Assembly (NCBI GenBank): GCA_937896705.1
Contig: CALBOC010000358.1
Span: 1-8,818, forward strand
Length of the DNA stretch: 8,818 bases
Reading direction: 5' to 3'
Source of the DNA: an uncultured Micrococcaceae bacterium
GTDB lineage: Bacteria; Actinomycetota; Actinomycetes; Actinomycetales; Micrococcaceae
The position numbers and the translations under genes were made by a program. This document shows, one piece after another, positions 1 to 7,162 of this stretch; within the stretch, counting starts at the first letter, position 1; every line of letters begins with the position of its first letter. The notes beneath the pieces are model-generated. The model was not told where the DNA came from. It searched no databases and saw only the letters and a program-made list of their open reading frames with translations.

Positions 1-2
1 AG

Positions 3-515
3 ATGGATGCGGTGGTGACCGATGAGTCGACCTACTCGGCCAGTCACATCGCCCAATTGCAGTTTCTGAACGACACCGTGATTCGGGTCAGTCGAGTGAT
101 TCGGGCACCGATCGACAAAGTCTGGGCGGCCCACCACAACCCGGAGTTAGTACGTCAATGGATGTTGGGCCCCGACGGCTGGGTCATGACGACCTGTGAT
201 GTCGCCCAGCAGGTTGGTGAGTCTTACCGGTACGAATGGGAAACCGTCGAAGGCACCGACCGGTTCGGTTTCACCGGCGAGCTGTTAGCCTTCGATGCGC
301 CGTATCATTTCATCACGACCGAACGGCTGCTGGGCGTCGAGGGAGCCAGTACGACCAATGAAGTCAACCTCGCAGAGATCAGCCAGGGCACACTGGTCAC
401 CACCGTCATCGAGTACCCAACGACGGAATTACGCGATGTGGTCATCGATACCGGGATGGTCTCCGGGATGGAAGATAGTTACTCCCGGCTGGAATCCCAG
501 ATCGTCGCGCGCTAA
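3..515 (+). CDS. SRPBCC/AHSA1-like domain protein, 5' end uncertain
   Basis: A 170-residue reading frame resembling the activator-of-Hsp90-ATPase (AHSA1) branch of the START/SRPBCC fold, a helix-grip domain with a hydrophobic pocket for small ligands. Visible family landmarks are the N-terminal strand-helix RVIRAPIDKVWAAHHNPELV (residues 31-50), the RQWMLGPDGW segment (51-60), the RYEWE strand (76-80), an FGFTGE strand (88-93) and the C-terminal helix GMVSGMEDSYSRLES (151-165). It has no signal peptide or membrane segment. The ATG lies three bases from the window edge, so the true start could be upstream and no ribosome-binding site can be judged. It converges with the minus-strand exonuclease, with only 11 bases between the stop codons. 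The ligand and role are unknown; relatives are often environmental-stress or polyketide-cyclase-like proteins of undefined function. The family call is fairly secure, the function is not. Confidence 0.75.
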   Translation: MDAVVTDESTYSASHIAQLQFLNDTVIRVSRVIRAPIDKVWAAHHNPELVRQWMLGPDGWVMTTCDVAQQVGESYRYEWETVEGTDRFGFTGELLAFDAPYHFITTERLLGVEGASTTNEVNLAEISQGTLVTTVIEYPTTELRDVVIDTGMVSGMEDSYSRLESQIVAR

Positions 516-518
516 TGA

Positions 519-538
519 AGCGTTGCCTAGACAACGCT
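519..538. terminator. possible weak hairpin between convergent genes
   Basis: A perfect 7-bp inverted repeat, AGCGTTG (519-525) and CAACGCT (532-538), with a 6-base loop lies between the convergent SRPBCC and exonuclease genes and includes the exonuclease stop codon (527-529). Neither side is followed by a T-tract, so an intrinsic terminator is only a possibility. Confidence 0.3.
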
Positions 539-1564
539 GGCGTGGGGCCAGTTCTCATTGAGCATGAGTAAAAATTCCGGTTCGGTGACCAACACGATGT
601 TCTGGCCCTGCTTGCGACGCTGAATCACATCGCGCATCTTGCGTTGCTGTAACCGCGGATCGGTTTCGACGTCGACCAGATCTTCGGCGCGGATACCGTC
701 GCCAATCACGACCATGGTTGTGGAGGCACCGATCCGAGACTGTGTTTGCGCGCCGTAGGCGGCGGCCTGATTTTTGGCCTCCTGGCGCGACAGTCCCATC
801 ATGCCGGTGAACACCACGTGGTGCCCATACAGCGGATGGCGCGGGTCGGCCTGTTCATTGGCCGGTGGGTTGGTGCCCTCGTTGGGCCAGCGGATCAGAT
901 CGGGTAGCTGATCGACGGAGACCGCACCATTGTTGGCGTCAAACATCCCGGGCATGGTCATCGCGTGTCTGGTCGGACGCGACAAGTGCGTGCCAACATC
1001 GCGTGGCCGGAGCACTCTGCGCTGCATGCCGGAAGCCTCCAGCAGCGCATCTACTGATGCGGCGGTCAGTCGTGCGGCGACATCCACGACGATGGCCGCG
1101 GCGGCTTTGGCGTCTTCCAACGCGTTGTGGTGGTTTTGGATGACAAAACCGGCTTCGGCTGCCGCAGAAGGTAGCGCGTGCGAGGCCAGTTGATAGTTTT
1201 TGCGCGACATGGTCAAGGTGCAAGCGAATTCCATGCGCGGGATGGGCCGGTTGGAGACTTCCAGCCCCGATTCAATCACGCCAATGTCGAAGCCAGCGTT
1301 ATGGGCCACGACCACGTCATCGTCGATGAAGGCATAGAGGTCGTCGAAGTGTTCGGCAAATGCCGGTGCATCGGCGACCGCGTCGGGGGTGATGCCGTGG
1401 ATGGCCACGTTGCGCGGGTCGAACCGGTCAAAGCCGGTTGGCGGTTTCAACAGTGTGTAGTGCGTGTCGACGAGTTGGCCGTTGCGGTATTTGACCGCAC
1501 CGATGGCACAGGCCGAGCCGCGAAACCCGTTGGCGGTTTCGAAGTCTATTGCGGTGAAGTTCAT
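527..1564 (-). CDS. DEDDh 3'-5' exonuclease with C-terminal BRCT domain (DnaQ-like)
   Basis: A 345-residue protein. Residues 1-165 form a DnaQ/epsilon-type exonuclease domain. The Exo I motif is DFET (D7, E9), Exo II is AHNAGFD (H88-D93), and Exo III holds H146 and D151 in HNALEDAK, giving the complete DEDDh set for two-metal hydrolysis of 3'-terminal nucleotides. After a linker (about 170-240), residues 247-335 look like a BRCT domain (GHHVVFTGMMGLSRQEAKN at 247-265, then a TMVVIG strand). BRCT modules bind DNA ends or phosphoproteins, and the same module occurs in NAD-dependent ligase. It is therefore more likely a repair or proofreading accessory nuclease than the replicative epsilon subunit. 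Its ATG overlaps the rdgB stop in an ATGA (1561-1564), so it is probably translationally coupled; only a weak purine-rich sequence lies upstream. It is the last gene of the clpS-led operon. Confidence 0.88.
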   Translation of the reverse strand: MNFTAIDFETANGFRGSACAIGAVKYRNGQLVDTHYTLLKPPTGFDRFDPRNVAIHGITPDAVADAPAFAEHFDDLYAFIDDDVVVAHNAGFDIGVIESGLEVSNRPIPRMEFACTLTMSRKNYQLASHALPSAAAEAGFVIQNHHNALEDAKAAAAIVVDVAARLTAASVDALLEASGMQRRVLRPRDVGTHLSRPTRHAMTMPGMFDANNGAVSVDQLPDLIRWPNEGTNPPANEQADPRHPLYGHHVVFTGMMGLSRQEAKNQAAAYGAQTQSRIGASTTMVVIGDGIRAEDLVDVETDPRLQQRKMRDVIQRRKQGQNIVLVTEPEFLLMLNENWPHASVV

Positions 1565-2181
1565 GCGTTGTCGAGCACACCTGCCAAGACCGGTGCCAGC
1601 GCGCGGAAGGCTTTGCCGCGATGCGAGATTTCGTTTTTCGTTTCGGGATCCAGTTCGGCCGCGGTTTTGCCCAGGTGCGGGATTTCCACGATCGGGTCGT
1701 AGCCGAAGCCGTGTTCACCGCGGGGTTCGAAGGTCAGGTCTCCGGCCATCCGACCCAGTTCTACGTGGCGGGTTTGGCCATCTGGCGTGGCGAACGCAGC
1801 GGCACAAACGAACGCGGCGCCACGGTGTTCGACATCGATATCCGACAGCTGGGCCAACAGCAGGTCCATGTTGGCTTGGTCATCGCCGTGTTTGCCGGCC
1901 CAGCGCGCCGAGAAGATCCCGGGTGCACCGTGCATGACGTTGACGGTCAGTCCCGAATCGTCGGCCACCGCGATCAGCCCGGTGGCAGCGGCCGTCTGGG
2001 TGGCTTTTTTCAGGGCGTTGGCCTCAAAGGTAATGCCGTCTTCGACGACATCAGGGGCGTTGACGGTTGCCGCATCGACAATTTGGGCGGGGTCCAGCGT
2101 CGGGATGGCTTCGGTCAAAATCGCGCGAAGTTCTGCAAGTTTGCCGGCGTTATTCGAAGCCAGCACTATGAGGGGCTCCAT
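1561..2181 (-). CDS. rdgB: RdgB/HAM1 family XTP/dITP diphosphatase
   Basis: A 206-residue non-canonical purine NTP pyrophosphatase that hydrolyses (d)ITP and XTP to monophosphate and pyrophosphate, keeping deaminated purines out of DNA and RNA in the cytoplasm. Family motifs are in order: LASNNAGKLAEL (7-18) with S9, N10 and K14 of the SNxxK nucleotide-binding signature; VADDSGL (72-78) with the metal and catalytic aspartates D74/D75; SARWAGKHGDD (91-101); PRGEHGFGYDPI (153-164), which contacts the base; and SHRGKA (186-191). Length and motif spacing are those of an intact family member. The start is fixed by an AGGAG ribosome-binding site (2188-2192) six bases from the ATG, which touches the rph stop codon. 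The rph-rdgB order is conserved in many Actinobacteria, so the assignment is secure. Confidence 0.97.
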   Translation of the reverse strand: MEPLIVLASNNAGKLAELRAILTEAIPTLDPAQIVDAATVNAPDVVEDGITFEANALKKATQTAAATGLIAVADDSGLTVNVMHGAPGIFSARWAGKHGDDQANMDLLLAQLSDIDVEHRGAAFVCAAAFATPDGQTRHVELGRMAGDLTFEPRGEHGFGYDPIVEIPHLGKTAAELDPETKNEISHRGKAFRALAPVLAGVLDNA

Positions 2182-2184
2182 GAA

Positions 2185-2943
2185 CTACTCCTGTTCGGCG
2201 GGCTGGGCTGGTGCTGCTGCGGTCAGGGCTGCCTGTTGGATCTGGGTCAGCTGGGCGGTCCCGGCGACGGCTAAATCCAACATTGCATCGAGTTGAGCGC
2301 GACTAAACGGTTGTTCTTCGGCGGTGCCTTGAATTTCGATAAATTCCCCGTCGCCGGTGGTCACGACGTTCATGTCGGTGTCGGCGCGCACGTCTTCCTC
2401 GTAGGGCAGGTCTAACAGCGCGGTGTCTTCGATCATCCCGACCGACACTGCGGCCACCGAGCCGGTCAGTGGCGTGGCGGTCGACCGAATGATGCGTTGA
2501 TCACGCGCCCATTCCACGGCCTGGGCTAACGCGACCCAGGCGCCGGTGATGGCGGCGGTGCGGGTCCCGCCGTCGGCCTGGATGACGTCACAGTCGACCA
2601 CGATGGTGTTCTCGCCCAAGGCTTTGGTGTTGACGACCGCGCGCAGACTGCGCCCGATCAGCCGAGAAATTTCTTGGGTGCGGCCCGAGACCTTGCCGCG
2701 CACGGATTCGCGCGCGGTGCGTGACCCGGTGGCTCGGGGTAGCATCGCGTATTCGGCTGTGACCCAGCCGCGGTTTTTGCCTTTGAGCCAGCGTGGCACA
2801 CCTTCGGTAAAGCTGGCGGTGCATAAGACTTTGGTGTTGCCAAAGGTCACGATGGCAGAACCTTCAGCGTGAGCGGACCATCCGGTTTCAATCGAAACCT
2901 CTCGGAGTTGGCCCGGGGTGCGGTCATCGGCGCGAGTGAACAA
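2185..2943 (-). CDS. rph: RNase PH (tRNA 3'-processing phosphorolytic exoribonuclease), TTG start
   Basis: A 252-residue RNase PH, the phosphate-dependent 3'-5' exoribonuclease that trims precursor tRNAs and other RNA 3' ends as a ring-shaped hexamer. The sequence shows [10 protein letters not shown] at the N-terminus (5-14), [18 protein letters not shown] (87-104) including the R88 region, the phosphate-binding GGTRTA (125-130, R126), the acidic [13 protein letters not shown] segment (178-190) supplying metal-coordinating aspartates, and [10 protein letters not shown] (206-215). The tail after about residue 238 is Ala/Pro/Gln-rich and probably disordered. The start is most likely TTG at 2943: AAGGAG (2949-2954) sits five bases upstream, and the N-terminus then matches the family. 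An ATG at 2947-2945 lies only one base from that site and is out of frame. The gene is embedded between the MBL hydrolase and rdgB in the same operon. Confidence 0.95.
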   Translation of the reverse strand: MFTRADDRTPGQLREVSIETGWSAHAEGSAIVTFGNTKVLCTASFTEGVPRWLKGKNRGWVTAEYAMLPRATGSRTARESVRGKVSGRTQEISRLIGRSLRAVVNTKALGENTIVVDCDVIQADGGTRTAAITGAWVALAQAVEWARDQRIIRSTATPLTGSVAAVSVGMIEDTALLDLPYEEDVRADTDMNVVTTGDGEFIEIQGTAEEQPFSRAQLDAMLDLAVAGTAQLTQIQQAALTAAAPAQPAEQE

Positions 2944-2948
2944 ACATG

Positions 2949-2954
2949 CTCCTT
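2949..2954 (-). promoter_or_regulatory. ribosome-binding site deciding the rph TTG start
   Basis: AAGGAG on the minus strand follows directly after the TAA stop of the upstream MBL-fold gene (2955-2957). It lies five bases from the in-frame TTG (2943) and only one base from an out-of-frame ATG (2947). The spacing favours TTG as the rph start. Confidence 0.7.
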
Positions 2955-3764
2955 TTAGACGGTGTAGGTGACGCCTGAGACGGCGACTGCCAATTGTCCA
3001 TCATAGGTGGTGCGGGCTTCTTGCGAGGTGACCAACGGATCATTCCACACCGGAATATGGGTCAGCAATAACCGTCCCACGCCGGCGGCGGTCGCCATTT
3101 CGCCGGCGCGTTTACCGGTCAGGTGCACACCGTCAATGGCATCATCGCGGCCTTCATGGAAGGCGGCCTCGCACAGGAACAGATCGGCACCGGTCGCGGC
3201 TTCGACCAGCCCGGGGGCCGTGTCGGTGTCACCCGAATACGTCAGCACGGAGGTTTGGTTACCGTGGGCGGTCGGCTCGGTGGCCTCGACGCGTAGCGCG
3301 TAGGCCTCATCGATGGGGTGACGCACCGGATACGGCGTGATGGTGAACGGGCCGATGCGCACGGGCTGGCGAACCTGCCAGTCGCGGAAGTCAAAGTCCG
3401 GGTGCATCCCGGGGTCGGGGTCAAGACCGTAGGCAACGGCGATGCGGTCGGCGGTGTCGGCCGGCCCGTAGACGGGGATGCGGCCAGCGTCCCACCCGTT
3501 GGGGTTCCAGCGCACGACAATGTGCAGTCCGCACAGGTCCATGAAGTGATCGGGATGCAGATGCGATAACAAAATCGCGTCGATATCTTCAAGGGCCACG
3601 TAGCGTTGGAGGGTGCCCAGCGCGCCGTTACCCATATCGAGGATGATGCGCCAGGTTTTGGGCGCCCCGTGCTCATCAACCCCGTTGGCTGAGACCAGGT
3701 AGCACGAGGCCGGGGATCCCGGTCCGGGAAAGGAGCCTGATGCGCCAATGATGGTGAGCTGCAT
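2955..3764 (-). CDS. MBL-fold metallo-hydrolase, Rv1339-like (cyclic nucleotide phosphodiesterase candidate)
   Basis: A 269-residue metallo-beta-lactamase-fold protein of the RNase Z/class II phosphodiesterase branch. The binuclear metal ligands are all present: HLHPDH (H68, H70, D72, H73), H149 in PVRHP, D179 in SGDT and H236 in LLTHIP. A further H214 occurs in VHLTG. The N-terminus [20 protein letters not shown] (1-20) is the usual opening strand and loop. Position between murI and rph matches M. tuberculosis Rv1339, reported as a 3',5'-cAMP phosphodiesterase, so hydrolysis of cyclic nucleotides is the best functional guess. RNase Z-type tRNA 3' endonuclease activity cannot be excluded from sequence alone, especially beside rph. 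An AGGAG site (3773-3777) lies eight bases before the ATG, and an 18-base gap separates it from murI. Confidence 0.85.
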   Translation of the reverse strand: MQLTIIGASGSFPGPGSPASCYLVSANGVDEHGAPKTWRIILDMGNGALGTLQRYVALEDIDAILLSHLHPDHFMDLCGLHIVVRWNPNGWDAGRIPVYGPADTADRIAVAYGLDPDPGMHPDFDFRDWQVRQPVRIGPFTITPYPVRHPIDEAYALRVEATEPTAHGNQTSVLTYSGDTDTAPGLVEAATGADLFLCEAAFHEGRDDAIDGVHLTGKRAGEMATAAGVGRLLLTHIPVWNDPLVTSQEARTTYDGQLAVAVSGVTYTV

Positions 3765-3782
3765 GTCCTCGTCTCCTATGCG

Positions 3783-4691
3783 CTAGCGTGCCGCAGATTG
3801 ACTGCGCGGGGCGGTGATTACCGACAGTGTACCGGTCGGGAATTGCTCAGCGACCGTACGAATTTGAGTTACGCCGCCGACCTCAGGACCCAAAAAGCGC
3901 TGTGCCAGTTGGGCGAAGCTGCCCGGATCACCGGTGGACATGAACTTGTGGCGTGAGCCCGCAGGCGGGTTGTGGCTGGCTGCACCGGCCGGGTTTTCCA
4001 GGCCGTGCCGAACCAATTCGCGGTACACCGCCCGTGCCGTCGACTCCGAGGAGGTGACTAAGTTCACCTGTTCCCCCATGACGTAGCTGATGACCCCGGC
4101 CAGCAACGGGTAGTGCGTACACCCCAATATCAAGGTGTCCACATCGGCGGCTTTGAAGGGCGCCAGGTACTGTTCTGCCACGGACAACAGCTCCGGGCCC
4201 GTGGTGATACCTCGTTCGACGAATTCCACGAACCGCGGGGCGGCCGACGAAGTGATTTCCAGCTGCGGCGCGGCGGCAAACATATCTTCGTAGGCCCCCG
4301 AGGAAATCGTCGCCTCGGTGCCAATGACACCGACCTTGCCGTTCTGGGTCGAGGTCACGGCTCGCTGCACCGCCGGTTGAATAACCTCGACCACCGGGAT
4401 CCCGTAGGCCCTGGTGTAGCGTTCGCGAGCGTCGCGCAGCACCGCGGCCGTGGCCGAGTTACACGCGATGACCAGCAGCTTGACCCCGGCGTCAACCAGT
4501 TCGTCCATGATCGTCAGCGCCAGCCGACGGACTTGGGCGATCGGCTTAGGACCATACGGGGTGTGGGCCGTGTCGCCGACGTACACGATGTCCTCGTCTG
4601 GAAGCTGATCAATCACGGCCCGTGCCACGGTGAGCCCGCCCACACCCGAATCGAAAATACCGATGGGCGCTTGAGGGTTTGGCTTGGTCAC
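3783..4691 (-). CDS. murI: Glutamate racemase
   Basis: A 302-residue cytoplasmic, cofactor-independent racemase converting L-glutamate to D-glutamate for peptidoglycan stem peptides. Numbered from the GTG, the signatures are [12 protein letters not shown] (11-22, acid/base region D14-S15), [11 protein letters not shown] (37-47), VIACNSATA (74-82) with catalytic C77, and [11 protein letters not shown] (187-197) with the second catalytic C191. A Pro/Ala/Gly-rich stretch (about 233-247) before the [16 protein letters not shown] helix makes it slightly longer than E. coli-type enzymes. I chose GTG at 4691 because it overlaps the DUF2017 stop as GTGA and has GGAG (4699-4702) seven bases upstream. 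An in-frame ATG at 4736 would add 15 residues lying wholly inside DUF2017, before the conserved start. Its place in the operon suggests co-expression with translationally coupled DUF2017. Confidence 0.97.
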   Translation of the reverse strand: MTKPNPQAPIGIFDSGVGGLTVARAVIDQLPDEDIVYVGDTAHTPYGPKPIAQVRRLALTIMDELVDAGVKLLVIACNSATAAVLRDARERYTRAYGIPVVEVIQPAVQRAVTSTQNGKVGVIGTEATISSGAYEDMFAAAPQLEITSSAAPRFVEFVERGITTGPELLSVAEQYLAPFKAADVDTLILGCTHYPLLAGVISYVMGEQVNLVTSSESTARAVYRELVRHGLENPAGAASHNPPAGSRHKFMSTGDPGSFAQLAQRFLGPEVGGVTQIRTVAEQFPTGTLSVITAPRSQSAAR

Positions 4692-5365
4692 GATAAATCT
4701 CCGATCATTGCCTGCATCAAGGTTTCTTGCAGCCAAGACACAAAGTTGTATAACAACGCCATGTAGCTTTCGACATCGGTTGCCTGGTCTACCGAGCCGA
4801 TGCGGTGGACCCGTTCGGCGTCGCGTTCGGTTTCAATGTTCAACCGCGACGATAACACCAATCGCACCTGATTCAGGGCACGGCTAAACGCTTCGGCTTC
4901 CTTTTGCGTCAGCATCAGCGACCCGGACTGTATCAAGGCATAGGCCCGCTGCAGGTCGGCGATCTTTTCCTGACGAATGTCATCTTGGGCCAGCTGCCGG
5001 AACTGTTCGGAGCCGGCGTCTTCGTCCTGATCAGACCGAGCATCGGGCAATAAGCGCTTGACGGCAGGATCCGAGAGGTCGATGTGAACTTCATCGTCGG
5101 TGAGCGATCCCACAAGATCCCAGAACGCAACATCGGTGGGTGAGTCGTTGTCTTGAGCCGGGGCATCGGGCAGCTGGGCGGTCTCCGCGGCTGGTCGAAA
5201 CCGGTCGAAGAATTTGGGTTTATCATCTTCCAGCGGCTCATCGGCCGGGCTAACTCCGCCCAGCAGAGTTAACACGTCGGAAAATAACGAGCGAAGAATC
5301 TGGCGTTCGGGTTTCTCAAGATAGGCGGAGTACCCGCGCAGCGTGGATTTAAAAGCTAGTGCCAT
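4688..5365 (-). CDS. DUF2017 protein, AosR family
   Basis: A 225-residue DUF2017 protein placed directly after clpS, as in many Actinobacteria. The start fits the family: [20 protein letters not shown] (5-24), then [15 protein letters not shown] long acidic, Pro-rich low-complexity segment (about 38-80) is followed by [12 protein letters not shown] (82-93), [14 protein letters not shown] (97-110) and a helical C-terminal half with [13 protein letters not shown] (165-177) and [18 protein letters not shown] (202-219). The M. tuberculosis member AosR (Rv1332) has been described as a redox-responsive transcription regulator using cysteines. This protein contains no cysteine at all, so that chemistry cannot be assumed. 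An in-frame TAA (5374-5372) three codons before the ATG rules out an N-terminal extension. Ribosome binding is weak here, which suggests coupling to clpS 22 bases upstream. Molecular function is uncertain. Confidence 0.88.
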   Translation of the reverse strand: MALAFKSTLRGYSAYLEKPERQILRSLFSDVLTLLGGVSPADEPLEDDKPKFFDRFRPAAETAQLPDAPAQDNDSPTDVAFWDLVGSLTDDEVHIDLSDPAVKRLLPDARSDQDEDAGSEQFRQLAQDDIRQEKIADLQRAYALIQSGSLMLTQKEAEAFSRALNQVRLVLSSRLNIETERDAERVHRIGSVDQATDVESYMALLYNFVSWLQETLMQAMIGDLS

Positions 5366-5387
5366 AAGGTGTTAGGTGTCGCATCCT

Positions 5388-5684
5388 CTAGTTGTTCTGC
5401 TCGTAGGTCGCCCACAAACCATACCCGTGCAGTGCGGCCACGTGTCGTTCCGCCTCTTCTTTGGTGCCCTGGGCTACGACGGCTTTGCCTTCGTTATGCA
5501 CCTGCAGCATCAGCCGGTGCGCCACCGCCGAGGAAAACCCAAAGTAGGTGCGGAACACATAGGTGACATAACTCATCAGATTCACCGGGTCGTTCCAGAC
5601 GATCACCTGCCACGGGTGGGTCGTAGCGGATAGCTCTTCGACGGCAAGATCTGGGTCGACATCAACTGCACTGGTAACGGACAT
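5388..5684 (-). CDS. clpS: ClpS, ATP-dependent Clp protease adaptor
   Basis: A 98-residue N-recognin that binds destabilising N-terminal residues and delivers proteins to the ClpA/ClpC unfoldase for ClpP degradation in the cytoplasm. The core starts at [20 protein letters not shown] (23-42); N31 and D32 are the residues that bind the substrate alpha-amino group. H63 in VHNEGKAVV (62-70) corresponds to the conserved pocket histidine. [20 protein letters not shown] (74-93) is the usual C-terminal helix and strand. The first 20 residues are the variable tail. I chose ATG at 5684 rather than an in-frame TTG at 5705, because a -10 element (5692-5697) lies seven bases before it. It is the first gene of the minus-strand operon and divergent from pncB, as in M. 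tuberculosis Rv1331/Rv1330c. Confidence 0.95.
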   Translation of the reverse strand: MSVTSAVDVDPDLAVEELSATTHPWQVIVWNDPVNLMSYVTYVFRTYFGFSSAVAHRLMLQVHNEGKAVVAQGTKEEAERHVAALHGYGLWATYEQNN

Positions 5685-5691
5685 GCCCCAT

Positions 5692-5697
5692 ATTCTA
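5692..5697 (-). promoter_or_regulatory. putative -10 element of the clpS operon, leaderless geometry
   Basis: TAGAAT on the minus strand fits the actinobacterial TAnnnT -10 pattern. It ends seven bases before the clpS ATG, so transcription would start at or next to the A of the start codon. No convincing -35 hexamer or well-spaced Shine-Dalgarno is visible. Confidence 0.6.
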
Positions 5698-5772
5698 GGC
5701 AACAACTTGGCACAGCGTGGGCTAATTCGTTACCGGCAAGGCCAAAATGTGTTCTCATCGGGCACAACGGGC

Positions 5773-5778
5773 TAGTGT
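5773..5778 (+). promoter_or_regulatory. putative -10 element of pncB, leaderless geometry
   Basis: TAGTGT fits TAnnnT and ends seven bases before the GTG start of pncB at 5786, the same spacing as on the clpS side. The -35 region is weak (TGTTCT at 5750-5755 is the nearest candidate). No clear NAD-regulator operator (NrtR or NiaR type) is recognised in the 101-base divergent region. Confidence 0.55.
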
Positions 5779-5785
5779 TGGATGC

Positions 5786-7108
5786 GTGAGTAACACACAT
5801 CGCGGCAATAGCCCCACCTCGTTTTTCACCGACCACTACGAATTGACCATGGTGGACGCGGCTCGCAAAGCCGGTACCGCCGACCGCAAAGCGGTTTTTG
5901 AGTTATTCGCTCGCCGACTCCCGACCGGGCGAAGATACGGGGTCAGCGCAGGTCAAGGCCGGTTTCTAGAAGGACTGGCTAATTTCCGCTTTGATGATGA
6001 ACACCTGGGCTTTTTGTCTGACCATCAGGTGGTCTCCGACGACACCCTGAATTGGTTAGCCCAGTACCGGTTCACCGGCGACATCTATGCCTATGCCGAA
6101 GGTGAACCGTATTTCCCGTTCTCTCCGATCATGCAGGTCGAAGCGACATTCGCCGAAGCAGTCATTCTAGAAACCTACCTGTTATCGGTGCATAACTACG
6201 ACACCGCGGTGGCATCAGCCGCCTCCCGCATGACCCGTGCTGCCGGTGGTCGTCCCTGCATCGAAATGGGATCGCGTCGTGCCCATGAAGAAGCCGCCGC
6301 CGCCGCAGCTCGCGCAGCCGCTATCGCCGGCTTCGGGTCAACCTCGAACCTCGCGGCGGGGTTACGGTACGGCATCACGACCGCCGGGACCGCTGCCCAC
6401 TCTTTTACTTTGCTCCACGACGATGAACGCGCCGCGTTCCAAGCCCAGGTGGATGCTATGGGCAATAAAACGTCCCTGTTGGTCGACACTTATGACATTG
6501 CAACCGGCATCCGCAACGCGGTAGATGTCGCCGGCCCTGAGCTCGCCTTTGTGCGGATCGACTCGGGCGACCTCTTAGAAGAAGCCCACCACGCCCGGCG
6601 GTTGCTCGATGACCTCGGCAATACCAACACCGGCATCGTCGTCACCTCCGATCTCGACGAGTACGCCATTGCCGGACTGCGTTCTGCTCCGGTCGATTCC
6701 TATGGGGTGGGCACCCAACTGGTCACCGGCTCCGGGGCCCCAACGGCTTCGCTGGTCTATAAACTCACCACCCGACAGGATGCCCACGGCAACTGGGTTG
6801 ATGTGCAGAAAGAAGCCGAAGGCAAAGCTAGTCGCGGTGGGCGCAAGTACGCGACTCGCCGCTATGAAAATGGCGTTGCGGCCGCAGAAGTTGTCATTGC
6901 CAGTGATGAACCGAAGTGGGATAAACATCACCGTCCCCTGGTGCACAAGGTGGTCGATCAAGGTGAGGTCAACACCGAGCACATCGGTGCGGGCGCGGTC
7001 GAACGCGCCGCAGCACGCCACGAAGAGGCGGTCTCCGCACTGCCTCCGACCGCTCGTCGATTACAAGATGGTGAACCCGCCATTCCCACCGAATTTCAAC
7101 TACACTAG
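5786..7108 (+). CDS. pncB: Nicotinate phosphoribosyltransferase
   Basis: A 440-residue enzyme joining nicotinate and PRPP to give nicotinate mononucleotide, the committed step of Preiss-Handler NAD salvage; ATP hydrolysis phosphorylates an active-site histidine. Numbered from GTG, it shows FFTDHYELTM (13-22), FELFARRLP (38-46), ETYLLSVHNYDT (129-140), EMGSRRAHEEA (160-170), the phospho-histidine motif GTAAHSF (201-207, H205), LVDTYD (232-237), FVRIDSGDL (255-263), VTSDLDE (286-292) and GVGTQLVTG (307-315). Length and motif order are complete. GTG at 5786 is preferred over an in-frame ATG at 5747 because the extra 13 residues carry no family similarity and the ATG would lie upstream of the -10 hexamer. 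The gene is followed 54 bases later by pncA, forming a salvage pair. Confidence 0.96.
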   Translation: MSNTHRGNSPTSFFTDHYELTMVDAARKAGTADRKAVFELFARRLPTGRRYGVSAGQGRFLEGLANFRFDDEHLGFLSDHQVVSDDTLNWLAQYRFTGDIYAYAEGEPYFPFSPIMQVEATFAEAVILETYLLSVHNYDTAVASAASRMTRAAGGRPCIEMGSRRAHEEAAAAAARAAAIAGFGSTSNLAAGLRYGITTAGTAAHSFTLLHDDERAAFQAQVDAMGNKTSLLVDTYDIATGIRNAVDVAGPELAFVRIDSGDLLEEAHHARRLLDDLGNTNTGIVVTSDLDEYAIAGLRSAPVDSYGVGTQLVTGSGAPTASLVYKLTTRQDAHGNWVDVQKEAEGKASRGGRKYATRRYENGVAAAEVVIASDEPKWDKHHRPLVHKVVDQGEVNTEHIGAGAVERAAARHEEAVSALPPTARRLQDGEPAIPTEFQLH

Positions 7109-7140
7109 GCTTCCCGGTCACCTAAACCGGACACTACACT
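7099..7140 (+). promoter_or_regulatory. repeat-rich pncB-pncA spacer, possible minor promoter or operator
   Basis: The 54-base spacer contains a short inverted repeat, CCGGT (7114-7118) and ACCGG (7126-7130). It is flanked by two copies of ACTACACT (7099-7106 and 7133-7140). Each copy includes TACACT, a possible -10 hexamer. The second copy could start a separate pncA transcript. There is no T-tract for a terminator and no clear -35, so this is tentative. Confidence 0.25.
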
Positions 7141-7162
7141 CCAACACAAAGGATTCATCACC

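Noticed and set aside
1178..2296. Long plus-strand open frames opposite the exonuclease, rdgB and the rph 3' end
   Set aside because: They are antisense shadows of well-supported genes in GC-rich DNA, without recognisable domains or ribosome-binding sites.
2925..2947. Frameshift at the 5' end of rph, because the ATG is out of frame
   Set aside because: The TTG-initiated frame gives a normal RNase PH N-terminus with a correctly spaced ribosome-binding site, so no frameshift is needed.
4689..4736. Longer murI starting at ATG 4736
   Set aside because: The extra 15 residues lie inside DUF2017 and precede the conserved region; GTG at 4691 has a well-spaced GGAG and forms a GTGA overlap.
4113..4766. 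217-codon plus-strand open frame opposite murI
   Set aside because: It is an antisense shadow; its translation is rich in Arg, Gly and His without family motifs, while murI on the other strand is complete.
5685..5705. clpS starting at TTG 5705
   Set aside because: It would include the putative -10 element in the coding region and adds residues not seen in ClpS; ATG 5684 fits better.
5747..5785. pncB starting at ATG 5747
   Set aside because: The added 13 residues show no family similarity, and this ATG would be upstream of the -10 hexamer at 5773-5778.
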